A stretch of 32,029 bases of DNA from assembly GCA_009602725.1 (NCBI GenBank), contig WELB01000004.1, forward strand, positions 60,120 through 92,148. Direction: 5' to 3'. A model generated the notes under the pieces. It was given only the letters and a program-made list of their open reading frames with translations. It was not told the origin of the DNA and made no database searches. How positions within the stretch are numbered: the first letter of the stretch is position 1; each line of letters begins with the position of its first letter. Of the stretch, positions 1 to 9,541 are shown piece after piece. The position numbers and the translations under genes were made by a program. Source of the DNA: Spirogloea muscicola. Lineage: Eukaryota; Streptophyta; Zygnematophyceae; Spirogloeales; Spirogloeaceae.

Positions 1-414
1 CGCCCCGCCCGGGGCGCCGGGCCGCGCGGCGGAGGCTCCGGCGGGGCCCTGGCTCGGGCTGCGGCCGCGGCTGATGAGATAAATGCGGCTGCTAAGTATA
101 TTAACAGACGACGCAATTATCGAACGAGCGGCTGTGAAACAAAGCCAGCCATGTGCATACAGAGCGTGCTCTTCAGCATATTAGCGGAGCCACAGATGAG
201 AGAGAGGGTGCGCCGTGATGCATGGGATGCAGAAGGAAGCCCAATCCGAGCAATGCACAGAGCTGTCCTGCTGCTGAACATGCCGCTTGCGCTGCGCAAG
301 TATCACCGGTGGTGCTTCGCCCACTCGGCTGCTGCAACCTGGTCAGATAGCTGGAGTATTCCCAATAGCGCTAAGCATGCTCGCCTGTCCCACTGCATGC
401 CAGGATTGCAGTAG
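1..414 (+). CDS. Unrecognised open frame running in from the left edge (possible 3' end of a gene)
   Basis: Frame 1 is open from the first base to a TAG at 412-414, 137 codons with no stop. The first ~75 bases are very GC-rich and encode Gly/Ala/Arg; after that base composition is ordinary, so the long opening is not explained by GC content alone. The later part has charged and hydrophobic stretches, but I recognise no domain and see no clear splice sites. It may be the last exon of a gene that begins outside the window, or chance. No function is assigned. Confidence 0.3.
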   Translation, partial: RPARGAGPRGGGSGGALARAAAAADEINAAAKYINRRRNYRTSGCETKPAMCIQSVLFSILAEPQMRERVRRDAWDAEGSPIRAMHRAVLLLNMPLALRKYHRWCFAHSAAATWSDSWSIPNSAKHARLSHCMPGLQ

Positions 415-1216
415 ATACTCCCAAAGGTGGAAGGGCTACAATGCAAGTGCTATTGCCGCTTCAAAGCCTGCGCAGGGAGCTTGCCAATATATCCTACGGG
501 TCCACGCCTGCCTGCATCTGGATACAGCAAGCCGGATGAACAAGTTTGCCAAATTCAGCTGAGGCACCAGTCAGACACTCTGCAGAGCACCGCAGTTCAG
601 TCCAACACAGACAATCTGTGTACACGTAGCTGATCAAAGAAGTTGCATCACAAGTCACAAGACGTGACAAGGTATGGGGTCCAGCACCAGATAGGTGACA
701 ATCAATCAATAAATGTGTACTGCAGTGCTTGCAGTACTTGCTTTGGCTGCAGTGTTGAAGCACTGTCCATGCGTGCTTGCCTACTGATTGGTACTTCTGA
801 TGCGCACAACTTGTGTGTCAATGTACATTAAATCAAGTCCCCCCTGGATACTTTGCTGTGCATGCATAAGGCAGCACAACTTCCTGACTTGCACCATGAT
901 CATTTAAATAAATTGACCAAGCAAGTCTCTAATGGAAGTTGCCAACTATCACTCAAAGGCCTTGCAGCATCCCAGGGAGGGGTTTGTTTGCAGGGCTGGA
1001 GGCCTTGGGGCTGGAGGCCCGCTGTTTGCTTGATAGATGCTTCCATCGTGCTGTGTTCTTCATTTTGGTATTTTGGCCAAAAGCAGAAGACGCCTGCAGA
1101 TGACAAAGGCAAGTGTCACATGGCTAGTAGAGGACACCTGCAGAAAGGTGTACTAAAGACGCTGCGCAGATGACTGCAGAAGGAAAGAAGCCTGGAGGTA
1201 TGTCATTTGTTCGTTT
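415..1216. other. Region without a recognisable gene
   Basis: About 800 bases of moderate GC content with only short, unconvincing ORFs on either strand. Part of it should be the 3' UTR of the leftward patatin gene ending at 1217. A short imperfect repeat around the words ctggaggcc/ttgggg lies near 990-1020. I see no RNA gene here. Confidence 0.5.
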
Positions 1217-3900
1217 TTAGAGTGTCACCTGTGCCCGTGGTCGGAACAGGCGGCTACGGTGCTCGTTGATAAGCTGATCTGCAAACCATGACAAGCGCTC
1301 CTCGTTGGTATGGTCAAGCTCTTCATATCTTCCTGTCCTGGGTAGTGAAAACATCAGTGTCATCTGTCAGATCATGTCACCAGGACCAGCTGACCTTGAG
1401 AAAGCAGTAGATGATGAGCGCCCTGCCAAATTCTTGAGCTGTGCTGCACAGAGGTGAGACGACTAGGCCCAAAGCTGCATGAAGGTTTTCATGGAGTGTC
1501 CCCGTCTTGCCAGTGAGTGTACCTCGTCATCTGTGTGGCCTTCTCCTTCAGGACCTCGTCCGCAAGGTCAAAGAGGAGCTTCACATTCTTGGGCGTCGGA
1601 TTATCCATGGCCTTAGTGGTGCCGGGCAGCTTTTTGACCTGCTTGCAAAGTGCTTCAATGAGAGCATAGCAACTTCGTCTTCATGTGTGCCAACAGCAGC
1701 TTGTGAGAGTTGTAAGGGTTTAGGGTTGGGGTTCAGGGTCAAACGCATCTGTGAGATGGAGAGATGAGCTGGACCTGAATTCGGAAGTAGTCCAAAGGAG
1801 TATCAAGCAGGCGCATGATAGCTGCTACTATGTACTCCGTGATGTGGCTGGAGCTGTTAAACATGATCTCTATCAACGGCTGCACCCAAGCCAGCTGCCC
1901 CCAGTTCCGCACATCCTGCTTACATGCGCACATGGGCCAGTCAGTAGTCCAGTACTTGGATTACTGTGTCCAGGGTCTGGTATGATGACTATGAGGACAT
2001 TCAGTCTTAGACACAAGTAGCAAGGTAGTGAAGGTTCTGTGCTCTGGCAAAGCCCATATCCACACTACTTGGAAGTTAAATTTGAGTGTTGCGGTCGCTT
2101 ACCATGTACGTGTACCGCGTGGCCTCTTCGCCGGTCCCAATTGAGAGGACCAGCTTGCTTTGCAGCTGGGCGTGGCGCCCCTTGTCGTGGCCCCTGACGT
2201 CCGGAAAGACTTCAGGATTTATGTCCACCCACTCAACTGCAACCTGCTCTCAAGCCGCGAACAGCGGATGTAGCATTGGACAAGCTGGCCAAAACCAGCA
2301 CGTGTAATACGTGCAGGCTACCTCTTGGCTTGCTCACATCCAGATCAGCAGCTTGAAGCCAAGCCTTGCAACTTGCCACCCAACAGTGGTGCAAGCCCCA
2401 GTGCTCTCACTCTCACGCCAAGACAACGTAGACCTCAACCCTCTACTGGCATGGGTGCCCTTTGAGTGAGGCGTCTTTGACTAGCAATGACTAGACTGGC
2501 TGCCGAGCAGATGAGAGGTCATAGCCAGCTTGCCTCCAAGGCATGTAGAAGCCTACAACAAGCACCCCAGTCTAGCAGACAGAAGTGGCACAAGCGGTGC
2601 TTGCCAGTGTGGGGTTGTTGACCACCAAGCCACCATCGATGCACACATTCTGGGTGACGCCATCACACGCGGTGATGGGGGCAGGCCTGAAGTAGGTGGG
2701 TGCTGCCGAGGTAGATCTGAAGCAGAAAGTGACAATGTGAGCTGACTAGTCATATAAACGGAGTGATGACAATTGATGACTGACAGGAATACCAACTGCT
2801 GACGATAAGGCTCGAGGATGGAGCTTCTGCAGAATAAGATTGACCAATTGGCTACTGATATTTACCTGCAGACATCAACAAGTCGGTAGTTGCACCGCTC
2901 CAACCTCTTGGCAATGTCCTGGATGAAGAATTGGGGGCTGGCGGAGGCGCAATCCCATGCAGGAATCATGCAAGGCTGCCAGAGAGCAATGAATGCAGGC
3001 TGAGTCAGTGTCCCATAAGCTGCGCGTTGTCACGCCACTGCAGCAATGCAGGCCCAATACGAAGGTGACGGGTCGGCTGCACTTTGGGAAGGTAGGCAAG
3101 GCCCGTAGAAGTGTGAATAGGCAACCTTGAGCAGCTCCTTGAGGGTGATGTAATTGCCGTCAGGGTGACGAAGGTGAGCCTCAAGGAGTGCCTCGTACTT
3201 GCGCGCGCTGTACTTGGGCCGCAGTATGTTCTTGATCGCCTGCAGCGGGCCGCAGAGCTTCTGGGGGAAGATGAGCGCGCCGTGGTGCTCGATGAACTGG
3301 CACGCCTCCTCCGCCGTGTACTTGGGCCGCCCGTCCTCCCCGGGCGTGAGGAGCATGACGGTCAGCAGGCCGCCGACTGACGTGCCGGCAAAGAGGTCGA
3401 AGTAGTCTGCGGGTATTGGGAGTGGACGCAGTCAGTGGCAGCGCACCTATGCTGAGAATGCGAGCCTCAGCCACGCAGCGTAGCCTTGCAAAGCCTTTCC
3501 CGTACTGAGATCATCGTTGCAACGGCAGCTCAGCCTTGGCTTTGACGGTAGCGGGAGCTCCGAGGCCCTGGCCATGGACGGGCAAAGGCGGCGGACCGGC
3601 GATGCGCGTGGACGAGTGGCCCGACTTCTGCTGCAGCAGCGCCTCGAGGCGCGCCAGGATGCGCGCGGGGATGCAGCCGCGGATGCCGCCGCCGTCGATG
3701 GACAGCACGCACACGCGCCCGTAGGTGCGCCGCTCCTCCGCGTCCGTGGCGGCTTCCGACGGCGCCGGCCCCAGCGGCGGCTGCAGCGGCGGCGGCGGCT
3801 TCCCGCGGCTCGCCCGGACGTCGGGGTCGCCTGCCGACGGCAGGCCTTCGGCGAAGGCCTCGTGCTCGCCGCCATTGCCATTCGCAGCGGCGGCGGCCAT
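1217..3900 (-). CDS. Patatin-like phospholipase / lipid acyl hydrolase, 8 exons, 439 aa
   Basis: Hydrolyses ester bonds of membrane or storage lipids with a Ser-Asp dyad, as known for the patatin family. Exons read on the minus strand: 3900-3597, 3406-3126, 2975-2866, 2716-2605, 2246-2103, 1915-1775, 1638-1523 and 1328-1217, summing to 1320 nt exactly in frame. The oxyanion motif DGGGIRG is at residues 69-75, the nucleophile motif GTSVGG has Ser about 111, and the catalytic Asp is in DGG about 259-261. Plant-type blocks follow (LVLSIGTG, WGQLAWVQP, YFRIQ). The start is the first in-frame ATG, after a low-complexity N-terminus. Exon 4 ends at a GC donor (CTG|GCAAGC); the others are GT-AG. No clear signal peptide, so cytosol or lipid-droplet action is likely but inferred. 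Divergent from ZW10. Confidence 0.93.
1714..1738 (+). repeat. Degenerate telomere-like motif inside patatin intron 6
   Basis: The intron between patatin exons 6 and 7 holds a short run resembling the plant telomere unit TTTAGGG (aagggtttagggttgggg, then a degenerate copy). It is too short to be a telomere and is probably an interstitial relic or chance G/T-rich motif. Confidence 0.45.
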
Positions 3901-4012
3901 GGCGGGCAGCCGAGCCGCCGCCTCGCCCGGGGGGGCTCGCAAGCACGGCTGGCCGAGTGACGCCAGCAAAGGCTTTCGACCACGGATTTGATCACGCGCT
4001 CCGACGCCGCCG

Positions 4013-4017
4013 CCATG

Positions 4018-4050
<33 letters not shown>

Positions 4051-4061
4051 TTTTTTTTTTN
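4013..4061. repeat. GCC triplet run, T10 and an N between two divergent genes
   Basis: (GCC)n from about 4021 to 4050 is followed directly by ten T and one N at 4061. It lies between the patatin start (3900) and the first readable ZW10 codons. The T run abutting an N next to a GC-rich triplet repeat looks like a poorly resolved assembly junction, and the true promoter and ZW10 5' end may be missing or compressed here. Confidence 0.7.
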
Positions 4062-4260
4062 GGCGCGCTGATGGCCCTGGCCGCCGCCGCCGCCGGCGCC
4101 TGCTCGGGTCAGAGCGCTCGCCTGGGCTGCCAGCTCCGCCGGCCTCGCTGCCCGTCGCCGGCACGCGGCTCGCCGGCGATGCACTCCCTGAAGCCGCGCA
4201 GCGCGTGGGGGAGACCTATGCGCAGACGCGGAGGAGCTGGAGCTGGAGCTGCAGGCCGCC

Positions 4261-7200
4261 ATGGCTCTGCTGCTGGAGCCGCGCGGCGGTGCCCCTGCGG
4301 AGGCCCACAGCAGTGGTGCAGCCCCACTCGGGTCGTCGCTGCGTCAGGCAGTTCTCCACGCCCAGCGCGTCCACACGGAGCTCCAAGAGCGCCGCGCGGC
4401 TGTGGCTGCCGTGGACGCCTTGGTGCAGCTCAGCAACGAGCTTCAGGTCCGCTGACCGGCCTCTCTGGCCCTTCTGCTCGTCTGAAGGCAGTCTGCCGTT
4501 TGCGTCCTCCTCGCGTAGGCAGCCTGGCTCTGCAGCTGGCAGCTCGTTGCTTGCACGACCGCCTTATCTCGGCTTCGCATCGGCGTGACTTGCGCAAGCA
4601 ACGGTGTGAATGGGCTTTGCATGCACGCAGTCCTCTGTCAGCGCCATTCAGCCAGTCACTTTCTAGCTATTGTCCTCAAATAATCTCTATGGTTGCGGAC
4701 CTCTCTTTCTGAACAAAATTCAGGAGCTACTTGTTTACTTGCGCTTGCATCACGCAGGTGACAGAAGAGTGCATCAAAGCTGGCAAGCTGGTGCAGGCTG
4801 CGCATGCTCTCCGCAGCCTTCAGGCGCCGCTCGGCCTTCAGGCTGTAGAGGGCAAGCTTGCAACAGATCAAGCTGCCAAGCAGCCTCCTTATTTCATTCT
4901 TGAAGCATTTCAGCAAGACTGGGTTAATCGGCATACACAGGTAAGCTCACACAACATTAGCAGCTAGGCTCAATAGTTTGAAACTCTAGGACCGGGTTCA
5001 GGGTGTAGGTCTCGGCACCTCCTCATTGGACTTATTGTAGTTGACGGTGAGACAAAGGGCAAGACCGTGCCCGGCAAATGACGTTTCTAGTGATCGCTGC
5101 ACGGAGTGTACGTTGGAGAACAAGATTACTCCTATGTAGAGTAGCCTTGGAGCACTTACGAGGCTCCAAGGGCATTATACTCTCGCTTCGAGGCATTGTG
5201 GTCTTGGACAATGTGACAACTTTTCTTGGGCACTTTCTACCCATCATACAGTTAGCTGTCTGATTGCATCTACTGAGCGGCTGCTTGCAGTTGTGCAGCT
5301 CAGGTATAGGCTGCGCGAAGTAGTCTCCCAGAACGTAGTCCTTGACCGGAGGAAATGTGAGCTTCGGGTCACTTGTCAACCCATAGCCCAAGCATCACCG
5401 ACGTACGGGGATGCACTGGACAGTTTGCAGGTCATCCTTCCGCTCTGAACTTGACAGTACTTGTGATGCATTGGAAGGTCAAAGCACCAGAGCACGTGGA
5501 GTTCAGAGTCCTGCATCCTGTGTCCATCTAGTCAAGAGTTTCATAGGTCACTCTTAAACAGGTTCTCATTCAGACTCTGGGTGTGGCTTGCTGTCTTATT
5601 TGAGGCCTCAGGCTCTTGGGTTATTGGAAGATCACTTTGCCAGCCTATCTGAAGATCTATTTCAAGCTGTGCTGGGTGCTCTTACCTGTCAAGCTGATGT
5701 GGGCTTGGAGGAAGTCCAGCGGTCATCCCCCACCTCTGATGCCATACTCACCTGGCACATCTCTACTCAAGCAGCAACAGTGAGCTGGTTCCATCCACAG
5801 CCAGATAGTGGTGCACGGTGCATAGTCTTGTGCACTGGTTCCTGCATGTTTGCATGAGCTGACACGTATTGACCGCTCGACACCTTGCAAACAGGCCAAT
5901 CCAAAACCAGCAGAACTCTATCCAAAGTTGCTTGTCTTCATGGGCTTCTTGCTACGTGAGGTGCTTCAAGGAGATCAGCGCCGAATGTGCCAGCTTGGCT
6001 GGGTCTTGTGGCCGAGGCTAGCGGATGCTGTCATTGCTGGCTGCTTGAGTAAGGTGCTCATCCCTGTCCCATTTGTAAGCAGGCTCGTGCTCGCACAAAG
6101 CCTTAGTGACATGCTACTTGCTGGAACTAGACGTCTTGTCTATATATAGTAGGGGGACAAGTTTCCAGCGTGGAAGATTTTATGAGAGTCCACCTCCCGT
6201 CCTACCCAGTGACCTGCAGTAGTGCTAGTAAGACTGGATGGCAAAATGCACAGGCGATTGTCGAACCGAGTTAAGGAAGAACAGATGGCTTACATCTGAA
6301 AACAAGCTTTTGATGTTGAGCTGACAAACTGACTGCTTGTACTTTTACTGTGGCAGGCAGTGCCAAACGAGACTGCTGAGCTTGTGCATTTCGAGCAGGT
6401 GGCAAGTGAGACAAGGGAATTGGAGTCCTCACTAGCCAATATGGGCCTCTATGATCTGCTCAGAGGGGACAATGACAAGCAGCACTTCTCCTGCCGGTTG
6501 AGCAATTACGCAGCGGATGTGGACATGCATTTTGCCAGCAAGAGAAGAAGGAAGGTGCAAGCGGGGGCACGGGCGCTGGTCAATACTCCAGGATTGTATT
6601 CGTGCAAGGTACGCAAGATGGATGAGGAAATTGAGCGATCTGTGCAAATTGGAGTTTTAGGAGTTTTATGAGACCTCTTAATTGGGCAGTGACTCATGCA
6701 CAGATGCTTGTTGAGGTGCACGAGTGCAGGACTTGCAAAGCTGTGGAGGTGTGAAGTGGACAGATGGCAAGAAAGGATTGCGTGCAGGGCTTCCTCCATT
6801 TTTCCAATGGGAAGCATGCGCAGTGTCCAGTCCAGTACACCAGCTGGCAGATCTTGTGCGCGAGTCCCTGGACGAGGCTGTTAAGTCAACCCCCAGGACA
6901 GCCATGGAGCTCTACAGAGCTTCGAGGGATGCACTGCTTCTCTTCCAAGCAGTGGCTCCAGCCAAGGTGGTCACAACTGCCGCGAAGAGAAGCTGTAGCA
7001 TCATCTGTAGCGCAGATGTCCTGCATTCTTGCTTTTGGGGCACGAGCTTTCAACAAGGAGCCAGTGACCAATGAATAGAGGCTAATGTACATTGTGCTTG
7101 GACCAGTTCGACGCAGTCCTTACTTCAGATACTCGGCAAGCAATGGTTTTCCACAATGACTGCCTCTTCTTGAAGCACTTGACTCTGACACTTGCTTTTC

Positions 7201-9094
7201 AGGTGAGCTCAACTCTGCAGTCCAATGCTGATGTTCTTGACTGATGGCAAGCAGGCAGTTATGCCGATGTTTTGGTCACTGTGGAAATGCTTGCCCAGCA
7301 TTCAGAGGCAGCTGCTCAGCTTGTGTGTCGTGATACAATTGACTGATGGGGTTGACAAATGACGGCAATGTGTTGCACCAAGACTCTAGGTCTTACACGA
7401 AGATCTACCAATTAAAATAGTGCTTGTCGTTTGTTGGCGAGCGAGCAGTATCGGAGATTCTTGCCACAGCCATTACCAGATATTGTGACGTACCTTGACA
7501 TGGTCCCTCGGTTGAGGCAACTTGCTGAAGAGACACGACTGTCACAAATGGAGAGGCAGAAGCAGACTTTAGTTCAGGTGCTTTCAATGATCTACACTTA
7601 CAAAGGAATATCTTGCAAGGACTGATAAGCAAGCTCATCTGTCTCAGCACATGCTAAGTCTGTCCTTGTATGTATGCCCATGTGTAACAAATAACTGGTT
7701 CTATTAAGGCACTGGAAGGAGCAGATGGCTTTCGATCCACAGACAATGAACAGCATCTAGGCATCGCCAAGGGGGCCCTGAGGAAGGTACAAATGCTACT
7801 TTGTGCAGCTTGTTTAGACTTGGGAGTCATTGAATGACTAGTTTAAGGTTGTATTCCATTTCATTTGGAGGCTTGAATTTTGAAATCATAGAAAGGTCAA
7901 CAAGACACACCTATGGTTTGGCACTGTGTGGACACTTACCTCCACATGTGAGTATGCATTGACGTGGCTTTGCACCAGGCTATCAGCGAGCTTAAAGCTG
8001 TTGGAGATGCTTGGAGGCCTGTGCTGGCATGGTCTGTGTATGTGGAGTCGATGACTGAGCTGATTGACAAGCTTTTTACGCTTTTCATTTCCAATGTACT
8101 TGGTTTGAGGGACATGGCCGTTGAAGAAACAGTGCAGGTGAGAGAAGTTTGTTTGAGGTAACCAGCTTTGTTATAGGGAGAACACACATGTCCACAGTAG
8201 ACGTGGGCCCTGTGAGTGATTTCATGGACTGAAGAGCCATAAACTTGTTGCTAATTGACATTTGTGGTGCAGTTGAAGCGCCTTGCAGATCTGCTGCTGT
8301 CAGACTTGGTGCCGCTTTTGTCTCCAGAGAGGGTCAAGCACTTTACTGATTCAAGGGAGGAGGCTGAGCCCTTGAGTACGAGCACCACAAGTGCCGCTGT
8401 TGTATTGGAGGGTGTGCTCTCCTACAAAAAGCTTCGTCGATTGGCAGGTCTGTGAATGTCACTCTCGCTGCCTGACCTGTACCCGTAAAGAGCTGAAGAA
8501 GCAATGTTTGGAACTTTGCATAGATTAGCAATTGTAAATTGTGCGTTATAGCTAGGAGCTTGCTACACAAGTGTTGTTTAAAATCTGTGAATTCCCACAA
8601 CCCAAGGGTCTAAAGCTTTCTCTGTTTTTCCAGATTTGCTTGATATGTCTCGTGTCCATAAGACAAGCTTGGGAGAGTCGGGACCTTCTTGAATGTGGGT
8701 TCAGCAGCCAGGAGGTAAGTCTAGGGCTTACTCTGTAATGACTGGTTAGAAGGTCTTGCATTTCCTGCAATGTGCTACTAGCACCCAATTCAGGGTTGAC
8801 TGTGTCACCTGTTGAAGATGCTCAGGAGGCTGATACAGTTGCGAGATAAGAGAAGGGACCCAAAAGGTTTAGTCGTCCAGGCCGGGGATGTGCACTGACA
8901 AGACTGGCATCGTCCTCTCTGGTGGCCAAAAGGGGCACCAGCAGAGCCATCGGTACAGGGGCCGCATGCTCATGTTGTGCTGAGCACCTCAGTGTTGCTC
9001 TGATGCTGGACAGGTGCGGAAGTTGATCGAGGCCATATTTAGTGACACCCCCCTTCGGAAGGATTGCATCATCTCTGTGTCAAGACAACCATAG
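4261..9094 (+). CDS. ZW10: ZW10 homologue (centromere/kinetochore and ER-Golgi tethering subunit), 14 exons, 5' end unresolved
   Basis: ZW10 acts in the RZZ spindle-checkpoint complex and, as Dsl1/NRZ subunit, in Golgi-to-ER vesicle tethering. Exons: 4261-4446, 4758-4940, 5299-5430, 5612-5779, 5895-6053, 6357-6608, 6730-6966, 7107-7202, 7449-7577, 7709-7786, 7979-8137, 8273-8447, 8634-8714, 9014-9094. Family blocks seen in order include KLVQAAHALRSL, LWPRLADAVIAGCLSK, DVDMHFASKRR, ELYRASRDALLLFQAV, MVFHNDCLFL and the C-terminal IEAIFSDTPLRKDC. About 705 codons against about 740-780 in the family, so some N-terminus is missing: ATG 4261 is preceded in the same frame by EELELELQAA, and a ZW10-like stretch further upstream is in another frame. 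All introns are phase 0 except at exon 12/13, where the frame breaks inside exon 13 (see findings). Confidence 0.9.
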
Positions 9095-9541
9095 TCAACA
9101 CAGCTACCACAGTGGCTACGAAGGCATGTCTGGCAAGTTGCTGGAAGAACGATATGGAGGAGAGACTGTGTTCAACCCCATGCTCATCGCTGTTACATCC
9201 GTATTCTTGGCGCCTTGGCACTTGGGTGTTTCCCAAAACAAGCAGTGGTGGTGACAGGCGAATCACACACCACTCTGCAACAAGATGTACAACATTCCTG
9301 TGAGTATGCCAGCCTGCCAAGCTGGCACTAGCGCAATGTCTATATTGTCCTCTAGATGTCTAATTAAATTGGATGTCGTGTCGTCCTCTCCATTGCAAGT
9401 GCTACTGCTTTTACTATACTGCAGTGTACAGCATGAATTTCAGATTTCCAGAGTTGTGTCCTTTGTATCGGCAGCACTTTTTAGACACTTTGGTGTGCAT
9501 ACAATTACTTTTCACAATGGACGTTCATTCATGCTGATCAT
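9095..9541. other. Convergent intergenic region (3' UTRs of ZW10 and pectinesterase)
   Basis: About 450 bases between the two convergent genes. Only short ORFs without recognisable motifs. It presumably holds both 3' UTRs; an aataaa word reading rightwards lies just beyond it near 9572, but its use as a polyadenylation signal is uncertain. Confidence 0.5.
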
